This document shows, in pieces, positions 37,590 to 46,291 of a stretch of DNA of 64,000 nt. The first letter of the stretch is position 1. Every line of letters starts with the position of its first letter. The notes beneath the pieces are model-generated. The model made no database searches, was not told where the DNA came from, and saw nothing but the letters and a program-made list of their open reading frames with translations. Origin of the DNA: CAVSUZ01 sp963795415 (lineage in GTDB: Bacteria; Pseudomonadota; Alphaproteobacteria; Acetobacterales; Acetobacteraceae). The stretch spans positions 558,001 through 622,000 of the forward strand of contig CAWCHQ010000003.1 of the NCBI GenBank assembly GCA_963795415.1. Reading direction: 5' to 3'. A program made the translations under genes and the position numbers.

Positions 37590-39793
37590 CCCAGGAAATA
37601 CCTGCCAAGGCGCGGGCCGCAGGCCTCTGCATCGGGATATCCTGAACGCCAATGCACGCGCGCATCGACCCGTGTTAGCGCGACGCCAACGACGCTTGCA
37701 TCGGATTCCTCGAGCAGGGCGATGGCGGTCTGTGCCACTTCGCGCGGTGTGTCTCGCCAGCGGGTGCAAAACAGAGTGGCGTCTGCGATTTGCGCAATAA
37801 GACGCGTATCGGCGATAGCCAGCGCCGGCGGCGCATCCATCAGCACCAGATCGTATTGATCGCGCAATTCCTGTACCACCGTCGCCATCTTGCCGGACAT
37901 GAATAGTCCGGCCGCGCCAGGTCCCTTGGCGCCAGCGGAGATGTAGTCCATGGATGTTAACGGATCCTTTTTTGTGACTGCGCTTACTTCGGCCTCGCCC
38001 GCCAGCACCTCAGCAAGTCCTGGTTCGCCCTCTTGCCCCAACAGCCGTGCGATAGAGGGTCGTCTAAGATCGCAATCTAGCAGCACGACCCGCTCGCCAC
38101 TCAGTGCGGCAACCCTGCCAAGCGCCACGGCAACGGTGGTTTTCCCCTCGCCCGGCCGTGCGGCGGTTACCGAGACGGTTGTGGGCCGGGAGGCCCCCAG
38201 CCACAACCCGGCGCGCAGTCCGCGCATCTGCTCAGCGAACCCTCCAAGCGGTCGCAACGCGGCATAGTCTTCGACCCTCAATCGCCCAAGCGAGCGCCGG
38301 CCGACGTTCGGCACCAGTGCGAAGCAGGGCAGGCCGAGCATATTGCGCACTGCCTCGCCGCTCGCGAGCGTCGTGTCGCCCATTTCGAGCAGATATACCA
38401 GGAACAGGCCCATCATAGCACCGGAAGCAACGGAGGCGGCCAGTATCGCGCCTGAACGCGGAGAACTCGGGCCTGCCGGCGGCAACGCGAGCGACACTTC
38501 ATGCGCATCCGGCGTCTCCACAGCCGCCTGCTCACCGGTCTCCTGCAAACTTTGCAGCACGCTTGCAAGCAAACCACGTGACGCATCGGCATCACGCTGC
38601 ATCAAACTCAGCGGAATCTGAGCCAACGCACTGCTGTCCACTCGGGTCTGTGCGGCAGCCAAATCTTTTTCCAGCGCCTCGACGCGATTGTGCGCCGCTC
38701 GCACGTCAGCATCGGTCGCGGACACCACGCGCGCGGTCTCGGCCGCCTCCTGAGCCTGAACCTCTCGCAGTTCTCTCTGCGTTCCCAGCACGTCTGGATG
38801 TCTGGGCCCAAGCCGGGTGGTCATTGACTGAAGCTGCGCGGCCAATGCACTGCTTTGCTCGCGCAATTGCACCACGCTCGGTGCAAGAGGCGCCTCTCCG
38901 CTGGATCGGTTCTGCGCCGCTTTGAGCTTACCTTCGGAATTCGCAAGATCTGCCCGCGCCTTGGCGAGAGCTTCCGTGAACTGGCTCACGTTCTCGACGT
39001 CGAGCTCGGCGTGAACGCCTTGAACCAGTCCCTTATCCGTCCGGTAGGCCACGATCCGATCCTCCTGTGATCTCAGATCGGCGCGCAACTCGGAGGCACG
39101 GCGCTCGAGCCAGGCCCGCGCTTTATCGACCGCGCTGAACTTCGCCGCGAGAGTCGCCTTGATGTAGATGTCCATCAGACTGTTGACGGCAGCCGCCGCC
39201 AGGACCGGATCGCTCGCCGTGAATGACACCTCGATCACGTGCGAGGTGTTGACGGGCCGTACGGTTGTGGCGCGTTGGGCCGCCAGCAGAACCTCGTTGC
39301 GGACGGAGCGGGGAGGGGGGCCACGCCAAGCATCGGCCGCCTCGGCCGGCTCGCGCTTGAAATTGAGCCGATTAAGAATCCGCGCGACCAGCGACGGTGC
39401 GCGCAGCGACGGATTGAACTCGGGTTTCGAATACAAATTCAACCGCTGCGCCATCGGCTCGATCACCCGCAAGCCGTGCAGGATCTCTACCTGGCTTGCC
39501 ATCACCGCCTCGGTTGTGGGGTCCGTCTGTAAAATGCTTTGCAGTTCCCGGGTGCGGTAATGACCGGGGTCATAGATCAGCGTTCCGCTTGCGGTGTAGA
39601 GCTGGGTAGTTTGTCGGAGCGCCAGGATTCCCATCGCCGGGATCAGGATCATGCATCCGATCAGCGGCAATTTGCGCCGCCTAAGAATATCAAGCAGTGT
39701 CCGGAAGCCAGGAAACTGCCCCGCGCCAACAGGCGCGTCACCGCGCCCTGCACGTGACGTCGCCCGGGCAGGTCCGGCAGTCTTGTCCAGCAT
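37586..39793 (-). CDS. Polysaccharide co-polymerase with tyrosine-kinase domain (Wzc/GumC-CpsD type)
   Basis: 735-residue inner-membrane protein controlling exopolysaccharide chain length and export. The Wzz-like N-terminus has a first membrane helix (about 40-60), a long periplasmic coiled coil (about 200-420), a second helix (about 450-475), then a BY-kinase domain with Walker A (TAARPGEGKTTVAVALG), Walker A' (VVLLDCDLRRPSI) and Walker B (YDLVLMDAPPALAIAD). The C-terminus has only one tyrosine near the end (RLGRYFLG) instead of the usual Tyr cluster, so autophosphorylation control may be weak. Divergent from the Wza gene across 103 nt that contain phased repeats. Confidence 0.92.
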   Translation of the reverse strand: MLDKTAGPARATSRAGRGDAPVGAGQFPGFRTLLDILRRRKLPLIGCMILIPAMGILALRQTTQLYTASGTLIYDPGHYRTRELQSILQTDPTTEAVMASQVEILHGLRVIEPMAQRLNLYSKPEFNPSLRAPSLVARILNRLNFKREPAEAADAWRGPPPRSVRNEVLLAAQRATTVRPVNTSHVIEVSFTASDPVLAAAAVNSLMDIYIKATLAAKFSAVDKARAWLERRASELRADLRSQEDRIVAYRTDKGLVQGVHAELDVENVSQFTEALAKARADLANSEGKLKAAQNRSSGEAPLAPSVVQLREQSSALAAQLQSMTTRLGPRHPDVLGTQRELREVQAQEAAETARVVSATDADVRAAHNRVEALEKDLAAAQTRVDSSALAQIPLSLMQRDADASRGLLASVLQSLQETGEQAAVETPDAHEVSLALPPAGPSSPRSGAILAASVASGAMMGLFLVYLLEMGDTTLASGEAVRNMLGLPCFALVPNVGRRSLGRLRVEDYAALRPLGGFAEQMRGLRAGLWLGASRPTTVSVTAARPGEGKTTVAVALGRVAALSGERVVLLDCDLRRPSIARLLGQEGEPGLAEVLAGEAEVSAVTKKDPLTSMDYISAGAKGPGAAGLFMSGKMATVVQELRDQYDLVLMDAPPALAIADTRLIAQIADATLFCTRWRDTPREVAQTAIALLEESDASVVGVALTRVDARVHWRSGYPDAEACGPRLGRYFLG

Positions 39794-39822
39794 TATGCCT
39801 CCCGCGTGGCCGCCGGATATTG

Positions 39823-39848
39823 GCTAACAAAAGCTAAAAGAGTGCTAA
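39823..39848. promoter_or_regulatory. Three helically phased GCTAA repeats between the Wzc and Wza genes
   Basis: GCTAA occurs at 39823-39827, 39833-39837 and 39844-39848, that is with 10- and 11-bp periodicity, in the 103-bp divergent intergenic region. Such spacing puts the boxes on one face of the helix and suits cooperative binding of a regulator controlling both directions. No matching known operator is recognised. Confidence 0.4.
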
Positions 39849-39896
39849 GGCGTTCCCGTTAACCTTCTGGAGAACTCTCAGGCGCATACAGCTGTC

Positions 39897-40454
39897 ATGA
39901 CGCCGAGATACTGCGCCGCCTCGCTCCTGTTGTGCCTGCTCGTTTCATGTTCGCCCGGCTCCAGCCTGCCTCAACTGCCCAATCATGACGCGGGCGAATA
40001 TCGCCTCGCTCCGGGCGATCAGGTTCGCATCATCACCGTCGGCCAGGAGGAATTGACCGGAGAATTCAGGATCGACGATAGCGGCCAAATCGCCGTCCCC
40101 ATGCTCGGCACCTTGCCTGCCGCCGGGCTCGCCCCTGTGGCGCTGGGCAAGGAAGTTGGGGCGGCCCTGCAAAATGGAGGATTGATCCGCTCCCCCTCCG
40201 TATCGGTCGAGGTCACTCAGTATCGGCCTGTCTCAGTCCTGGGAGAGGTGAATAAGCCTGGCGAGTTTGCCTATCACCCCGGCATGACGCTTCTTGCCGC
40301 GGTTGCTCTGGCCGGCGGATTCACGCCCCGGGCGGTCGAGAGCACTGCCTCCGTCCTCCGCGATGACGATGGCCACTCCAGCCAATGGCGAGCAGACCCG
40401 GCAAGCCGGCTTCAGCCGGGAGATGTCGTCACCATCTTCGAGCGCCGCTTCTGA
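39897..40454 (+). CDS. Polysaccharide export lipoprotein (Wza/GumB-like)
   Basis: 185-residue exporter component of the outer membrane. A signal peptide with a lipobox-like LLVSC is followed by the Poly_export domain (YRLAPGDQVRIITVGQEEL) and one SLBB domain (VSVLGEVNKPGEFAYHPGMT). It is shorter than Wza because the C-terminal helical domain is missing, like other GumB-type alphaproteobacterial forms. It is divergently transcribed from the Wzc gene, its usual partner. Confidence 0.9.
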   Translation: MTPRYCAASLLLCLLVSCSPGSSLPQLPNHDAGEYRLAPGDQVRIITVGQEELTGEFRIDDSGQIAVPMLGTLPAAGLAPVALGKEVGAALQNGGLIRSPSVSVEVTQYRPVSVLGEVNKPGEFAYHPGMTLLAAVALAGGFTPRAVESTASVLRDDDGHSSQWRADPASRLQPGDVVTIFERRF

Positions 40455-40457
40455 AGA

Positions 40458-40796
40458 TCAGGAGCCCCGGATGATCTGCTGTTCTTCAACGATAAAGCTT
40501 TTGATCCGGCCGATGAACAGGGCGCCGTCCGCATAAAGCCGCTGCGCCTCCGGCGTCGCGGCGGAGCGCCGCATCGCCCCAATATCATCGTACCATAGCT
40601 CGGCAATGCCATCGATCTCGACTTGCATCTCCGGAATGTCGGGACGTGTCCGGGTATCGGCGATATGGGATTGCACATACCGCCGGATTCCCGGAACCCC
40701 GTGGGCCAGTGGCGCGTGAATCTCGACCCAGTGTTTCATGAACTGGTCGTGCGTCAGACCGCTTTTGCGGGTTAACAGCGATAAAACCTTGATCAT
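40458..40796 (-). CDS. EthD family protein
   Basis: 112-residue single-domain protein of the EthD/dimeric alpha-beta barrel type: opening MIKVLSLLTRKSGLTHDQF and the HW-x-x-x-HAPL motif (HWVEIHAPLAHG) are diagnostic. Family members often act in degradation of small organic compounds, but many have no known role. The ATG at 40796 has GGGAGA upstream. It stands convergent with the exporter gene and is probably unrelated to polysaccharide export. Confidence 0.85.
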   Translation of the reverse strand: MIKVLSLLTRKSGLTHDQFMKHWVEIHAPLAHGVPGIRRYVQSHIADTRTRPDIPEMQVEIDGIAELWYDDIGAMRRSAATPEAQRLYADGALFIGRIKSFIVEEQQIIRGS

Positions 40797-40910
40797 AACC
40801 GATCTCCCGGCGCAAACGGTCGAAGTTTCGCGCCCCATCTCCTGCGCGATCAACGTCCTGCGCGATCAATACTGGTTTTTTCGGCTCAGCTGGATATTGA
40901 TGGAACCGTA

Positions 40911-42026
40911 ATGGCTTCTACGTTTCGCTTTCATATCCAGACGGAACTTCCTGTTGGCGATCTCGCGGTCCTCTGGCGGGACCTCGAATCGCGGGCAAAT
41001 TGCACATTCTTCCTCAGCTGGCACTGGATGAGCGCCTGGATCGCGGGCCTCGGCGGGTCGCCTCCGCTGCTCATCGGTGAGGTGGCGGGAACTCTGGCCC
41101 TTATGGGATTCATCGTGCCTTACGCCCGTCGGGGAGCAGGCGTGATCCGCTTCCGCGGAGCGCGTCTGCATAGTACAGGGCGATGGGATCAGGACTGTAT
41201 CGCTATCGAATACAACGGGTTTCTGGTGGACCGGCGTTGGGAAGGACGAATAGAGCAGGAGGCCATCGGGTGGTTGCTGAACCAGTCCAAGATCGCTGCG
41301 ATGCGGCCACAGGAACTGCATATCACGGCCATGCTTGCGCAGCAGCGCGCCACATGGACCCCAGCGAATACCGTCGTCCAGATCCCAAATCGCAAACCCT
41401 CCTGGCGGGTCGATCTCGCGGGTCTGCGAACCGCCGGATCGAGCTACCTTGAATCTCTCAGCGCCAATACGCGCCAGCAAATTCGTCGCTCAATGCGCCT
41501 GTACAACGCCGCCGGAGGTCTCTCGGCCACCTGGGCTACCGACGTTCCGACTGCCCTGACATACCTGGACGGCCTCAAGGAGCTGCATCAGCGCCAATGG
41601 CAAAACCGGGGACACCGTGGAGGCTTCGCCTCCTCGTTTTTCGAAGACTTCCAGCGCCGCTTGATCTCCGACGCTTTGCCGAATAAATCTGTGGAGCTGG
41701 TTCGCGTAAGTTGCGGTGATACCGCGATCGGCTATCTCTATAACCTGGTGTGGCGAGACCACGTGTTCGCCTTCGTATCCGGGTTGCGCTTCCCTGAAGA
41801 CAATCGGCTCAAGCCCGGACTGGTCTGCCACGCGCTGTGCATCGAACATCATCTTCAACACGGCGCCGCGGTCTACGACTTCATGGCCGGGGACTTTCGT
41901 TATAAGGCGAGCCTCGGCCAGCCAGGCCCGGAATTCATTTATTTACTGATCCAAAAAGATACCCCCACTGCGCGGCTGGAGCAGCTGTTTAAATGGGCAC
42001 AGCACCGCCTGCGAAGGCTGTCGTAA
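40911..42026 (+). CDS. GNAT family acyltransferase, CelD/BcsL-like
   Basis: 371-residue protein of the cellulose-biosynthesis CelD/BcsL GNAT family. It has two tandem GNAT-like halves; the second contains the conserved run SANTRQQIRRSMR, then VELVRVSCGDTAIGYLYNLV and YDFMAGDFRYKASLG (the family's DFLxGDxxYK motif). Such enzymes decorate exopolysaccharide or are involved in its export; the polysaccharide genes just upstream support that role. It ends before a GC-rich repeat and converges with uvrD. Confidence 0.85.
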   Translation: MASTFRFHIQTELPVGDLAVLWRDLESRANCTFFLSWHWMSAWIAGLGGSPPLLIGEVAGTLALMGFIVPYARRGAGVIRFRGARLHSTGRWDQDCIAIEYNGFLVDRRWEGRIEQEAIGWLLNQSKIAAMRPQELHITAMLAQQRATWTPANTVVQIPNRKPSWRVDLAGLRTAGSSYLESLSANTRQQIRRSMRLYNAAGGLSATWATDVPTALTYLDGLKELHQRQWQNRGHRGGFASSFFEDFQRRLISDALPNKSVELVRVSCGDTAIGYLYNLVWRDHVFAFVSGLRFPEDNRLKPGLVCHALCIEHHLQHGAAVYDFMAGDFRYKASLGQPGPEFIYLLIQKDTPTARLEQLFKWAQHRLRRLS

Positions 42027-42041
42027 CGCATTATGCCAGGC

Positions 42042-42120
42042 GCCACGCAAAACCCCTCCCCTTGCGGGAGGGCCACGCAAAACCCCCTCCCCTTGCGGGA
42101 GGGGCAGGGGGAGGGGGCAA
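42042..42120. repeat. Two tandem copies of a 30-bp palindromic GC-rich element
   Basis: Two near-identical units (42042-42071 and 42072-42102), each starting GCCACGCAAAACCCC and carrying the hairpin CCCTCCCC-TTGC-GGGAGGG, then a G-rich tail. Such CCTCCCC/GGGAGGGG elements are commonly scattered between genes in these bacteria. Here it lies between convergent genes and can act as a bidirectional terminator. Confidence 0.7.
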
Positions 42121-42153
42121 AACTTGAGGATTCGTCGCCAAAGGCAGCCTCTT

Positions 42154-44343
42154 TCACGCCAGTTCCACAAACCGATCCAGCACGCGCTTCGCTCCAGCCT
42201 TGTCAAATGCAATATCGAGCCGGTCGTCCTCGGTTCCTGTCACCGTGCCATAGCCGAACTTCTGATGAAAAACCCGGCTGCCAACGGGAATCGCGTCGGA
42301 GCGTGACGGTCGTCCGTTTTGCTCCCACACTTCCAATGTTCGGGGTCGGCGGGACAGAACGGGAAACTGCAGCGGAAACGCCGTCATGGCAGCAGCAAAC
42401 CGTAAATCCCGTTCCAGAGCTGCCGAACCGCTCCGCTCGACTACCTCTTCCGGTAATTCTTCGATGAAACGGCTTGGAATGCTGCTTTGCCAGTTCGCAT
42501 AGACCCGGCGATTGGCCGCGTGGCTGATGATGGCACGGCGGCGTGCACGAGTGATGCCCACATACGCAAGGCGTCGCTCCTCCTCCAGCCCCTTGGCACC
42601 GCCATCATCCAGCGCCCGCTGGTTGGGAAAAAGCCCCTCCTCCCAGCCTGGAAGGAACACCGTATCGAATTCCAGGCCCTTGGCGCCGTGCAGCGTCATA
42701 AGAGAAACCCGGTCGCCTTCGGCACTTTCATCATTCTCCATCACCAGCGCGATGTGATCGAGAAAGCCGGGCAGCGTTTCAAAATCCGCGAGGGCTCGGA
42801 TCAGCTCCTTGAGGTTCTCCAGCCGTCCCGGAGCATCCGGAGACCGGTCCTTTTGCCACATCTCGGTATAACCGCTTTCATCCAGTAGCGTGGCGATGGT
42901 GACCACGTGACCATCGCGCTGCAGCATGTCGCGCCAGCGATCGAAGCCACGCAGCAGTTCTGCGACGCCCTCCTTTACCTTCCCACGCAGACCTCCGCCG
43001 GCAATCAGCTTCGCAGCCGCGTTAGAAAGCGGGACACCCTCGCCCCGCGCCATCTGATGGATGGCCCGCAGGGCGGCATCCCCAACTCCCCGGCGCGGCA
43101 CGTTGACGATCCGCTCAAATGCCAGATCGTCCGCCGGCTGCACCAATACTCGCATATAGGCGATGGCGTCTCGGATCTCCTGGCGTTCGTAAAAGCGCAG
43201 TCCGCCGATCACCCGGTAAGGAATCCCCAGCGTAATCAGCCTCTCTTCAAAGGGGCGGGTCTGAAAGCCCGCCCGGACCAGCACGGCAACCTCGCTAAGC
43301 GACTGATCTCTGCCGCGGAAGCTTTCTATCCTTTCGCCGACCATCCGGGCCTCCTCGTCGGAGTCCCAAAGGCCGACAACCGAAACCTTTTCTCCCGCGG
43401 CCTCGTTCCTTCCGGGGCGCAGCGTTTTCCCAAGCCGCCCCTCATTATGGGCAATCAGTCCCGATGCGGCGGCCAGTATCGGTGCGGTTGAACGGTAGTT
43501 CGCTTCCAGACGGATAATCCTGGCGCCAGGAAAGTCCTTCTCAAAGCGCAGGATGTTCTCCACCTCGGCGCCGCGCCACGAATAGATCGACTGGTCATCA
43601 TCGCCGACGCAGCAGATATTCCGGTGAGCCTGCGCCAGCAGCCGCAGCCACAAATACTGCACCAGGTTCGTGTCCTGGTACTCGTCAACCAGGATGTAGC
43701 GAAAGCTTCGATGATACTGCGCCAGTACGTCCGCCTGGGAGCGCAGTATCTCGGTCATATGCAGAAGCAGATCCCCGAAATCCGTCGCATTCAGCGATGC
43801 CAGGCGCGCCTGATACGCCTCATACACCCGACGGGCCCGGCCATCGGCAAAATCCGTGTCCTCCGTGGGCGTCACCCGCGCCGGAGTCAGTCCGCGGTCC
43901 TTCCAACGCTGGATCACGGCCATCATCGCGGGGGGCGGCCAGCGCTTGGCGTCGATCCCCTCAGCCTCCATCACCTGCTTCAGCAGTCGATGCTGATCGT
44001 CGGCGTCCAGAATGGAGAAATTCGGAGCCAACCCGGCATACCCCGCATGCCGGCGCAACATGCGTGCGCACAACGCATGAAAAGTGCCGAGCCAGAGGCC
44101 CTCGACCGGGCGCCCAAGTATCGCGGAAACTCGTTCCCGCATCTCCCGGGCCGCTTTGTTGGTGAATGTCACCGCCAGCACCTGGCTGGGAAAGGCGCGC
44201 CCGTGCATCAATATGTGCGCAAAGCGCGTCGTCAGAACCCGCGTCTTGCCCGTGCCGGCGCCGGCGAGGACCAGCAGGGGGCCTTCCGTCGTTTCAACCG
44301 CTTCCCGTTGTTCCGCATTGAGCCGCGTTAGGTAGTCCGCCAT
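42154..44343 (-). CDS. uvrD: ATP-dependent DNA helicase UvrD/PcrA
   Basis: Superfamily 1 3'-5' helicase of nucleotide-excision and mismatch repair, 729 residues. Motifs in order: Walker A LAGAGTGKTRVL, Ia TFTNKAAREMRER, II YILVDEYQDTN, III DDDQSIYSWRGAE, IV region LEANYRST, V VSLMTLHGAKGLEFD and VI YVGITRARRRA. A Tudor-like C-terminal tail (VGSRVFHQKFGYGTVTG) is present, as in UvrD/PcrA. The start codon shares one base with the metF stop, so metF-uvrD is one transcript. Confidence 0.96.
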   Translation of the reverse strand: MADYLTRLNAEQREAVETTEGPLLVLAGAGTGKTRVLTTRFAHILMHGRAFPSQVLAVTFTNKAAREMRERVSAILGRPVEGLWLGTFHALCARMLRRHAGYAGLAPNFSILDADDQHRLLKQVMEAEGIDAKRWPPPAMMAVIQRWKDRGLTPARVTPTEDTDFADGRARRVYEAYQARLASLNATDFGDLLLHMTEILRSQADVLAQYHRSFRYILVDEYQDTNLVQYLWLRLLAQAHRNICCVGDDDQSIYSWRGAEVENILRFEKDFPGARIIRLEANYRSTAPILAAASGLIAHNEGRLGKTLRPGRNEAAGEKVSVVGLWDSDEEARMVGERIESFRGRDQSLSEVAVLVRAGFQTRPFEERLITLGIPYRVIGGLRFYERQEIRDAIAYMRVLVQPADDLAFERIVNVPRRGVGDAALRAIHQMARGEGVPLSNAAAKLIAGGGLRGKVKEGVAELLRGFDRWRDMLQRDGHVVTIATLLDESGYTEMWQKDRSPDAPGRLENLKELIRALADFETLPGFLDHIALVMENDESAEGDRVSLMTLHGAKGLEFDTVFLPGWEEGLFPNQRALDDGGAKGLEEERRLAYVGITRARRRAIISHAANRRVYANWQSSIPSRFIEELPEEVVERSGSAALERDLRFAAAMTAFPLQFPVLSRRPRTLEVWEQNGRPSRSDAIPVGSRVFHQKFGYGTVTGTEDDRLDIAFDKAGAKRVLDRFVELA

Positions 44344-45293
44344 TATCCCTCATGGCCTGCCGCCGGCCGTACACCCAGAATATGAGCAATGGCCCGCGTG
44401 AGTTCAGGGCGGTTCAGCGTATAGAAATGGAACTCGTCCACCCCATTCGCCTCTAGCAGCCGAACCTGCTCCGCGGCGACCACCGCCGCCACGATCCGGC
44501 GCAACTCTGGATCGTCATCCCCCAAACCTTCAAACATCCGCCCAAGCCAGTTCGGGATGCTCGCTCCGCACATCGCGCTGAACTTCACCGCCTGGGCGAA
44601 ATTGGACACCGGCATGATCCCAGGAACTATCGGCGCAGTGATTCCAGCCGCAAGACAGCGGTCGATGAACCGCAGATAAACACTTAAATCAAAGAAATAG
44701 TTCGTAATAGCTCGTGTCGCCCCAGCATCGAGTTTTCGTTTGAGGTTGTCGATATCCGCTTCCGGGTTCATCGCCTCAGGATGGGTCTCGGGGTACGCCG
44801 CTACCGAGATTTCGAAAGGTGCAACGCGCCGCAGCCCCGCTACCAGGTCCACCGCGTAGCAATATCCCTCCGGATGCGGCTCATAGACACAGCCGGCCGG
44901 CGGATCACCGCGCAGCGCTACAATGTGCCTCACCCCCGCCTCCCAATACCGCCGCGCTACCAGATCGACGTCCTCCCTGCTCGCTCCTACGCAGGTCAGG
45001 TGCGCGGCTGGGGTTAGCCTCGTCTCCTGCAAGATACGCGATACGGTTGCGTGCGTTCGCGCCTGGGTGGACCCGCCTGCTCCATACGTCACCGAGACGA
45101 ACTGCGGCTGCAAAGGCTCCAGGCGCCGAATGCAGGCCCAGAGCTGCACCTCCAGCGCCTCCGTCCGCGGAGGGAAGAACTCGAAGGATAGGTGCGGCGG
45201 GCGCGTGCCGCTTAGTGGCGCCGGAAGTCCTGCAAAACGCGGTCCGGTCAGCCAGCGCTCCAGCGTTCTGGCCGTAAAGGCATCGTGTGTCAT
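44343..45293 (-). CDS. metF: 5,10-methylenetetrahydrofolate reductase
   Basis: Flavoprotein that reduces methylene-THF to methyl-THF for methionine synthesis. The 316-residue TIM barrel shows SFEFFPPRTEALE at the start, the FAD/folate motifs FVSVTYGAGGSTQART and HIVALRGDPP, and the substrate-binding NPEADIDNLKRKLDAGA plus FDLSVYLRFIDRC. It is divergent from mlaA. I looked for a SAM-II or SAH riboswitch in the 178-nt leader and saw none. No metH is in the window; the glycine cleavage operon elsewhere in it makes the methylene-THF substrate. Confidence 0.96.
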   Translation of the reverse strand: MTHDAFTARTLERWLTGPRFAGLPAPLSGTRPPHLSFEFFPPRTEALEVQLWACIRRLEPLQPQFVSVTYGAGGSTQARTHATVSRILQETRLTPAAHLTCVGASREDVDLVARRYWEAGVRHIVALRGDPPAGCVYEPHPEGYCYAVDLVAGLRRVAPFEISVAAYPETHPEAMNPEADIDNLKRKLDAGATRAITNYFFDLSVYLRFIDRCLAAGITAPIVPGIMPVSNFAQAVKFSAMCGASIPNWLGRMFEGLGDDDPELRRIVAAVVAAEQVRLLEANGVDEFHFYTLNRPELTRAIAHILGVRPAAGHEG

Positions 45294-45341
45294 GCTCTCC
45301 CATCGCTGGATTTTAGCGCCGCCGCAAGCACGAAGAGTTGG

Positions 45342-45369
45342 TTGTGGATCGTTTTTCCCGTGCTACAAG
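45342..45369 (+). promoter_or_regulatory. Possible mlaA promoter
   Basis: TTGTGG (45342-45347) and TACAAG (45364-45369) with 16-nt spacing in the metF/mlaA divergent region. A plausible sigma-70 type promoter, judged by eye only. Confidence 0.25.
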
Positions 45370-45471
45370 AAACTCACGGAAAGCTTAGACAACCGGTATT
45401 CCCAATTCCGGCGGATGCCGTCAGTTGCCCGGCAGTCAGCCGCCCTGTCCTCGAGGAGAGTTTCCCGGCTC

Positions 45472-46272
45472 ATGGCCTATCCAACCCGTTCGACGCTGAG
45501 TTTACTCAGCATTAGCGCGGCTACCGTATTCCTTATGACAGGTTGCGCTACGAAGCCCCCAGCGTCCAATCCGGCTGCGGTGGCGGAATATGAGCAGACC
45601 AATGACCCGCTGGAGCCTATGAACCGGTTCTTGTACCGCGTGAACACCGCGCTTGACGATTATGTACTTCGCCCCGCGGCGGTCGCGTATGTGCACGTGC
45701 TGCCAGACGCAGTGCGCAATGTTATCCACAACGAGCTGACCAATCTGGCCGCTCCGGTTCTGCTGGGCAATGACATCCTCGAGGCGCACCCCCGAAACGC
45801 GGGTAACACCTTTATGCGTTTCATAATCAACACAACGGCGGGCGGGCTTGGCTTCTTCGATCCGGCGACTGGCTGGGGATATCCGAACCACGATGCCGAC
45901 TTCGGCGTCACTCTGGCAATCTGGGGACTTCCGTCCGGCCCGTTTCTGTTCCTCCCCCTGCTCGGCCCAAGCAACCCGCGGGATGCCACCGGCCGAGGAG
46001 TCGATATCGTCGCTGACCCGGTTGGCCGGTTTGGTCAAGGGACAGCCGTGACCGCGGCGCATTGGGGTCACTTCGCCATCAATGTCGTCGACGCCCGCTC
46101 CAGGGTGCTCGGAGACATCTCATCGATCAAGAAAACGGCGCTGGACCCGTACGCCACCTTCCGCAGCCTTTACCGCCAGCACCGCGACGCCCAGATTGAA
46201 GATATCCGGAACTCGAACGAACATACCGTGCCGGCATGGTTCCCCGCACCATCCACGACCACAGGCCAATGA
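45472..46272 (+). CDS. mlaA: MlaA (VacJ) family phospholipid-transport lipoprotein
   Basis: Outer-membrane component of the retrograde phospholipid-transport system that keeps the outer leaflet free of phospholipid. 266 residues: signal peptide with lipobox LMTGC, the opening EYEQTNDPLEPMNRFLYRVN, the conserved NTTAGGLGFFDPATGWG, and DFGVTLAIWGLPSGPFL with LLGPSNPRDATG. The ATG at 45472 begins the signal peptide; an SD-like GAGGAGAG lies about 12 nt upstream. The frame is open far upstream, overlapping metF in antisense, and is not used. mlaC follows after 19 nt. Confidence 0.93.
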   Translation: MAYPTRSTLSLLSISAATVFLMTGCATKPPASNPAAVAEYEQTNDPLEPMNRFLYRVNTALDDYVLRPAAVAYVHVLPDAVRNVIHNELTNLAAPVLLGNDILEAHPRNAGNTFMRFIINTTAGGLGFFDPATGWGYPNHDADFGVTLAIWGLPSGPFLFLPLLGPSNPRDATGRGVDIVADPVGRFGQGTAVTAAHWGHFAINVVDARSRVLGDISSIKKTALDPYATFRSLYRQHRDAQIEDIRNSNEHTVPAWFPAPSTTTGQ

Positions 46273-46291
46273 TATCAGCGAGTTTACCCCT

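Noticed and set aside
45294..45471. Possible SAM-II/SAH riboswitch in front of metF
   Set aside because: No matching core sequence or pseudoknot could be traced in the leader.
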